Below are positions 5,708 to 9,003 of a stretch of 9,003 nucleotides of DNA, piece after piece; within the stretch, counting starts at the first letter, position 1, and each line of letters starts with the position of its first letter. The DNA is from an uncultured Clostridia bacterium (GTDB lineage Bacteria; Bacillota; Clostridia; Christensenellales; Aristaeellaceae), in contig CAJFUU010000204.1 of NCBI GenBank assembly GCA_904420265.1, positions 1-9,003 on the forward strand. Direction: 5' to 3'. Position numbers and translations under genes: made by a program. The notes under the pieces are model-generated. The model saw only the letters and a program-made list of their open reading frames with translations. It was not told the origin of the DNA and ran no database searches.

Positions 5708-6086
5708 GATCTCCTGAGCCCTCCGGGAAGGAAGCCCCGGGATGCTGACAGGAACAGACTGCCGGAGCGATGCGAAAGTCCGCAGGACAAAGAAACAAAC
5801 TTGCAGACAAGGGAATCTACATGGACGTAAGCGGCCTGCAACTGCCGCTGACCAGGAAACTTCGCCGCCTTGCCTCTGCGTTTGACAACCCCGCAGGGCT
5901 TGCAAATGCGCGGCGGTAAACAAAAATCGCCTCTGATGGCGGTTCCATCGGGGCAATTTTCGCGTTCGCGGGCGTTGTCAGCGCTCTGGCCCTCCGAGAA
6001 AGCACGCCTCGAAGCGTTCCTGCGGTTGCGCCGCAGGAAAACAGGAAGGTTCGTCGTTGTTGAGGGGAGGACATACGCCTTCAAAA
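5708..6086. other. Gene-free interior between terminator and right repeat
   Basis: No convincing gene. A 32-codon frame at 5821-5919 has only a weak AAGGG before its ATG. CCTGCGG (6019-6025) and CCGCAGG (6031-6037) form a perfect 7-bp stem around TTGCG, followed on the plus strand by AAAA rather than T residues, so it is not a terminator in that direction. GCCCTCC followed by a GGAAGG-like word recurs (5499-5512, 5719-5732), hinting at further diverged repeats. Confidence 0.45.
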
Positions 6087-6178
6087 CGGCGCTTCCCATG
6101 GCGGAAAGGCGATAATTTCGCAAGGAACCGAGGCCCTTTCGTCAGGCGACGCTTCTTAAAAGAGCGGTTTCGCCGCTG
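6087..6178 (-). repeat. 92-bp inverted repeat, right copy
   Basis: This is the partner of 5528-5619 in opposite orientation, with 467 bp between the copies. In the minus-strand reading it begins CAGCGGCGAAACCGCTCTTTT, where AGCGG-CGAAA-CCGCT makes a 5-bp stem with a short U-tract, then continues into the shared core. No target-site duplication was found outside the two copies. Confidence 0.9.
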
Positions 6179-6357
6179 TCCGACAGCCTGGCGCCTCCGC
6201 TGCCAAAGGCGGCTCCGGGATTGCCGGTAAGGCCTCGCCATGGAGAGCCGGCGCGCAAACGAGGGCGTTTGCCGCACGCGGACAAGCGCGGGTGATCCTC
6301 AACCCGCTTCTTCCCTGAAAAAGCGATTTTGCGTTCGCGCCTTTTCGGGAAGCGCTG
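6179..6357. other. 3' flank of ygiQ, no gene
   Basis: This lies between the right 92-bp repeat and the ygiQ stop codon. CGCTTCTTC and GAAAAAGCG (with one G-T pair) form a hairpin at 6305-6325. A possible minus-strand terminator is described separately. Nothing else is supported. Confidence 0.45.
6318..6338 (-). terminator. Weak candidate terminator of the mfd-ygiQ transcript
   Basis: On the minus strand, GCGA-ACGCAAAA-TCGC is followed by TTTTT, starting about 20 nt after the ygiQ stop codon. The stem is only 4 bp, so alone it would be inefficient. It is placed where a terminator is expected, and a longer hairpin (6305-6325) follows and overlaps the T run. Confidence 0.3.
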
Positions 6358-8331
6358 TCATCTTCCCCGCCGCCTGCCGCCGGGGGAAGAGGTGGCGGGG
6401 CGCTCGTTCCGGCGGACGCTTTCCCTGCGCCCGGGCAGGGCCTTTTTTTGCCCCTCGCCGCCCTTGCGGATACTTTTCTTTGCGGAGGGCTTTTTGCCGC
6501 CGCTTTGTTTCACAGCCGGGCGCGCTTTTTCGCCCTTTTCGCGCGCCTTGATCGGGCGCGGAGGAATGAGGCACGCTTTGCCGAAGCCGATCAGGTCTTC
6601 CCGCCCGGCGCGGCGCAGGGCCTCCAGCACCAGCGCGTGGTTTTCGGGGCGGAAATACTGCATCAGGGCGCGCTGCATGGCCTTCTCGTGCGGGTCGCGA
6701 GGCACGTAAACCGGCGTCATGTCGCGCGGGTCGAGGCCGGTATAAAACATGGCCGTGGAGAGCGTGCCGGGGGTGGGGTAAAAGTCCTGCACCTGTTCGG
6801 GGCGCTGGCCGGTTCGGTGCAGGTATTCGGCCAGCAGCACGGCGTCGGCCAGTTCGCAACCGGGGTGGCTGGACATGAGGTAAGGCACGAGGTATTGCCG
6901 GAGGCCGCATTCCCTGTTGAGCTGATGGAAGCGCTTGACAAAGCGGTCGTATACCTCCAGGGTGGGCTTGCCCATATAGCGCAAAACGCGGGGACTGATG
7001 TGTTCCGGGGCGACCTTGAGCTGTCCGCTGATGTGATGCTGGACAAGTTCCTGCAAAAACGCGCCGCTTTTGTCCGCCAACGCGTAGTCAAAGCGCACGC
7101 CGGAACGCACAAACACCTTTTTTACCCCCGGCAGGGCGCGCAGGGCGCGGAGGATATCCACGTATTCGCGGTGGTCGGCGACAAGGTTTTTGCACGGCGC
7201 GGGGAACAGGCATTGCCTGCCCTTGCAGGCCCCGTGTTCCAGCTGGCCCTTGCAGGCCGGCTGGCGGAAGTTGGCCGTGGGGCCGCCGACATCGTGGATA
7301 TAGCCCTTAAAATCGCGATCGCGGGCAAGCAGCCGGGCCTCGGCCAGAACCGATTCCTTGCTGCGGGAGGAGACGATGCGGCCCTGGTGAAAGGTGAGGG
7401 CGCAGAAGTTGCAGGCGCCAAAGCAGCCGCGCACGTGGGCAATGGAAAATTTGACCTCCGCAAGCGCGGGAACGCCGCCCTGCGCGTCGTACATGGGATG
7501 CCATTTGCGCTCGTAGGGCAGGGCGTAGACGCGGTCCAGTTCTTCGCGGGAAAGGGGCATGTCGGGCCGGTTTTGCAGGAGGTAGCGCTTGCCGTGTTTC
7601 TGGCAGAGGGGCCGCCCGCGCACCGGATCCTGCTGGTCATACTGCGCCTTGAAGGCGCGGGCGTAAGCGACGCGGTCGGCGGCGGCCTCTTCCATGGGCG
7701 CGATTTCCAGCGCCTCCTGCGGCGGCTCGGAAACCATTACGCAGGTGCCGGGAATGCGCATTTCGCAAAAGGGTTTTCCTTCCTCCACCCATTTTGCCAC
7801 GCGCAGGATGGAGCGTTCGCCCATGCCGAACATGAGCGCGTCCGCGCCTGCGTCCACCAGGCAGGAATTGCGCACGCGGTTGTCCCAATAGTCGTAGTGC
7901 GCGAAGCGACGCAGCGACGCCTCCACCCCGCCCAGCAGTATGGGCACGTTCCCATACGCCTGCCGGATGCGGTTGGCATAGACGATGGTGGCGCGGTCGG
8001 GGCGCATGCCCGCCCTGCCGCCGGGGGAATACACGTCGCGATCGCGGGGCTTTTTGGCCACGGTATAGTGGTTGACCATCGAATCAATCACCCCGGCGGT
8101 GACGAGGAAGCCCAGCCGCGGGCGACCGAAGCGCTGAAAGTCCGCGCAGGTGCGCCAGTCCGGCTGCGGCAACATGGCCACGCGGTAGCCGGCGCTTTCC
8201 AGCACGCGGGAAATGATGGCCAGCCCGAAAGAGGGGTGGTCTACATAGGCGTCGCCGGTAACATAGACAAAATCCGGCGCCTCCCAGCCGCGGGCGCGGC
8301 ATTCGGCCATGGTGACGGGCAGAAAACTCAT
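6358..8331 (-). CDS. ygiQ: YgiQ-family radical SAM protein
   Basis: 657 residues. It belongs to the YgiQ family of radical SAM proteins, whose reaction is not established. The N-terminal 200 residues carry family landmarks: FVYVTGDAYVDHPSFGLAII (21-40), GGVEASLRRFAHYDYWDNRV (134-153) and FGMGERSI (168-175). The radical SAM core follows, with the 4Fe-4S cluster ligands in RGCFGACNFC (Cys303, Cys307, Cys310; the usual CX3CX2C). GYIHDVGGPTANF (343-355) and a Cys-rich stretch (Cys360, 369, 374, 380) follow, then KVAPEH (439-444) and FYPTPGT (517-523). Residues 590-657 form a Lys/Arg-rich tail, common in the family. The frame stays open upstream into mfd, but the ATG at 8331 is chosen because the recognisable family sequence starts there and GGAGG lies 7 nt upstream. 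It overlaps the mfd stop by 4 bp (ATGA). Confidence 0.95.
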   Translation of the reverse strand: MSFLPVTMAECRARGWEAPDFVYVTGDAYVDHPSFGLAIISRVLESAGYRVAMLPQPDWRTCADFQRFGRPRLGFLVTAGVIDSMVNHYTVAKKPRDRDVYSPGGRAGMRPDRATIVYANRIRQAYGNVPILLGGVEASLRRFAHYDYWDNRVRNSCLVDAGADALMFGMGERSILRVAKWVEEGKPFCEMRIPGTCVMVSEPPQEALEIAPMEEAAADRVAYARAFKAQYDQQDPVRGRPLCQKHGKRYLLQNRPDMPLSREELDRVYALPYERKWHPMYDAQGGVPALAEVKFSIAHVRGCFGACNFCALTFHQGRIVSSRSKESVLAEARLLARDRDFKGYIHDVGGPTANFRQPACKGQLEHGACKGRQCLFPAPCKNLVADHREYVDILRALRALPGVKKVFVRSGVRFDYALADKSGAFLQELVQHHISGQLKVAPEHISPRVLRYMGKPTLEVYDRFVKRFHQLNRECGLRQYLVPYLMSSHPGCELADAVLLAEYLHRTGQRPEQVQDFYPTPGTLSTAMFYTGLDPRDMTPVYVPRDPHEKAMQRALMQYFRPENHALVLEALRRAGREDLIGFGKACLIPPRPIKAREKGEKARPAVKQSGGKKPSAKKSIRKGGEGQKKALPGRRESVRRNERPATSSPGGRRRGR

Positions 8332-9003
8332 GCGCCCACCTCCTCCGCGCCCTCCATGCGCGCAAGTATATCCTCCATCACGCGCACGGCTTCCGGCAAC
8401 AGTTCTTCCGCGGTTCTGCGCCTGGCGTCGAAAAAGTGCAGCGAGGGCGGGTTGGTGCCCACCAGCCGCAACCTGGCCTCGTGCGGCTTGACGGCGGCCA
8501 GAAGCTTCATGGGGTTCAATTGCGCGGCGATGGAGAAGCGCAAAACCATTTCGCTGCCCTTCATGTTCACATGGTCGATGCCCAGGCGCGAACACAGCGC
8601 CTTGAGATGCGCCGTTTCAATCAGGTTCATCACCGGGCGGTTGGGGTCGCCGAATCGGTCCACCAGCTCTTCAATGAGGTCTTCGCGGCCGGCGCGGTCG
8701 CGGATGGAAGCGATTTTTTTGTACATCTCCACGCGCAGAACGTCGCTGGGCACGTATTCCTGGGGCAAATATGCGTCCACTTTCAAATCCACGCGCGTTT
8801 CCACATCGCCGCGGGAGACGTCGCCGCGCATTTCGCGCACGGTTTCCTCAATCATTTTCACATACAAATCGTAGCCCACCGAGGCCATGAAGCCGGACTG
8901 CTCCGCGCCCAGCAGGTTGCCCGCGCCGCGAATTTCCAGATCGCGCATGGCCACGCGGAAGCCGGAGCCGAACTCGGTGAACTCGCGGATGGCGTTTAAG
9001 CGC
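8328..9003 (-). CDS. mfd: Transcription-repair coupling factor Mfd, C-terminal part
   Basis: Only the last 224 codons are in the window; the N-terminus lies beyond the right edge. Mfd is a DNA translocase that removes RNA polymerase stalled at lesions and recruits UvrA for excision repair. The visible part opens with RLNAIREFTEFGSGFRVAMR and continues DLEIRGAGNLLGAEQSG. This is the TRG (translocation in RecG) region at the end of the second RecA-like lobe that couples ATP hydrolysis to movement. It is followed by VGYDLYVKMIEETVREM. The remaining roughly 150 residues match the C-terminal D7 domain, which masks the UvrA-binding surface, including YVPSDVLRVEMYKKI and ELVDRFGDPNRPVMNLIE. The frame runs through the edge, so internal ATGs such as the one at 8954 are not starts. 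Its stop overlaps the ygiQ start by 4 bp, so the two are probably cotranscribed and translationally coupled. Confidence 0.96.
   Translation of the reverse strand, partial: RLNAIREFTEFGSGFRVAMRDLEIRGAGNLLGAEQSGFMASVGYDLYVKMIEETVREMRGDVSRGDVETRVDLKVDAYLPQEYVPSDVLRVEMYKKIASIRDRAGREDLIEELVDRFGDPNRPVMNLIETAHLKALCSRLGIDHVNMKGSEMVLRFSIAAQLNPMKLLAAVKPHEARLRLVGTNPPSLHFFDARRRTAEELLPEAVRVMEDILARMEGAEEVGA

Noticed and set aside
5821..5919. 32-codon plus-strand frame starting MDVSGLQLPL
   Set aside because: Only a weak AAGGG precedes the ATG. It lies after a strong terminator with no promoter between, and nothing supports expression.
5620..6123. Open minus-strand frame of 167 codons across the right gap
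   Set aside because: It begins inside the right 92-bp repeat, has no ribosome binding site, crosses the terminator sequence, and has a Ser/Arg/Gly-rich translation without motifs.
5528..6178. Insertion sequence or MITE bounded by 92-bp terminal inverted repeats
   Set aside because: No transposase frame inside, no matching short duplication at the outer edges, and the arms are about 20% diverged. A very old element cannot be excluded.
6448..8874. Open plus-strand frame of 808 codons opposite ygiQ and mfd
   Set aside because: It lies antisense to two clearly recognised genes. Long antisense frames arise in GC-rich genes with strong third-position bias, and its translation is rich in His, Ala, Gly and Arg with no motif.

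Overview
The window reads as a piece of a GC-rich bacterial chromosome, most likely from an anaerobic member of the Bacillota (class Clostridia). This is inferred from strong AAGGAGG-type ribosome binding sites, a TTG start, consensus sigma-A-type promoters, a clostridial-style Amidase_3 protein with a long Pro/Ala/Thr/Ser linker, and a YgiQ-type radical SAM protein with a basic tail. No species can be named. There are no tRNA or rRNA genes, CRISPR arrays, transposases, phage genes or recognisable defence genes.

Layout, left to right. (1) 1-551, minus: 5' part of a glycosyltransferase-like gene that runs off the left edge. (2) 552-1736: about 1.2 kb without a gene. It holds an array of alternating 58/60-bp units (118-bp higher-order period), a 29-bp direct repeat, a perfect palindrome and a long hairpin. 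(3) 1737-2213, minus: hotdog-fold acyl-CoA thioesterase. (4) 2214-2615: 400 bp with nothing clear. (5) 2616-4390, minus: a TetR-family regulator whose stop overlaps the start of a secreted N-acetylmuramoyl-L-alanine amidase, with a consensus promoter and a possible operator in front. (6) 4600-5235, plus: thiamine pyrophosphokinase, divergent from the regulator, with its own promoter and a very short leader. (7) 5236-6357: a second 1.1-kb block without a gene, holding a 92-bp inverted repeat pair about 80% identical, several hairpins and a strong intrinsic terminator. (8) 6358-9003, minus: a YgiQ-family radical SAM protein that overlaps by 4 bp the 3' end of mfd, which runs off the right edge.

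The genes are housekeeping types: cell-wall hydrolysis, acyl-CoA turnover, thiamine cofactor supply, transcription-coupled repair and a conserved radical SAM protein. They look like short independent transcripts: regulator-amidase, thiN alone, mfd-ygiQ, thioesterase alone. The less ordinary content is the non-coding DNA. About one third of the window has no credible gene, and two of the three large gaps hold structured, diverged repeats. These may be a repeat family of this genome, but the window alone cannot show that they form a functional system.
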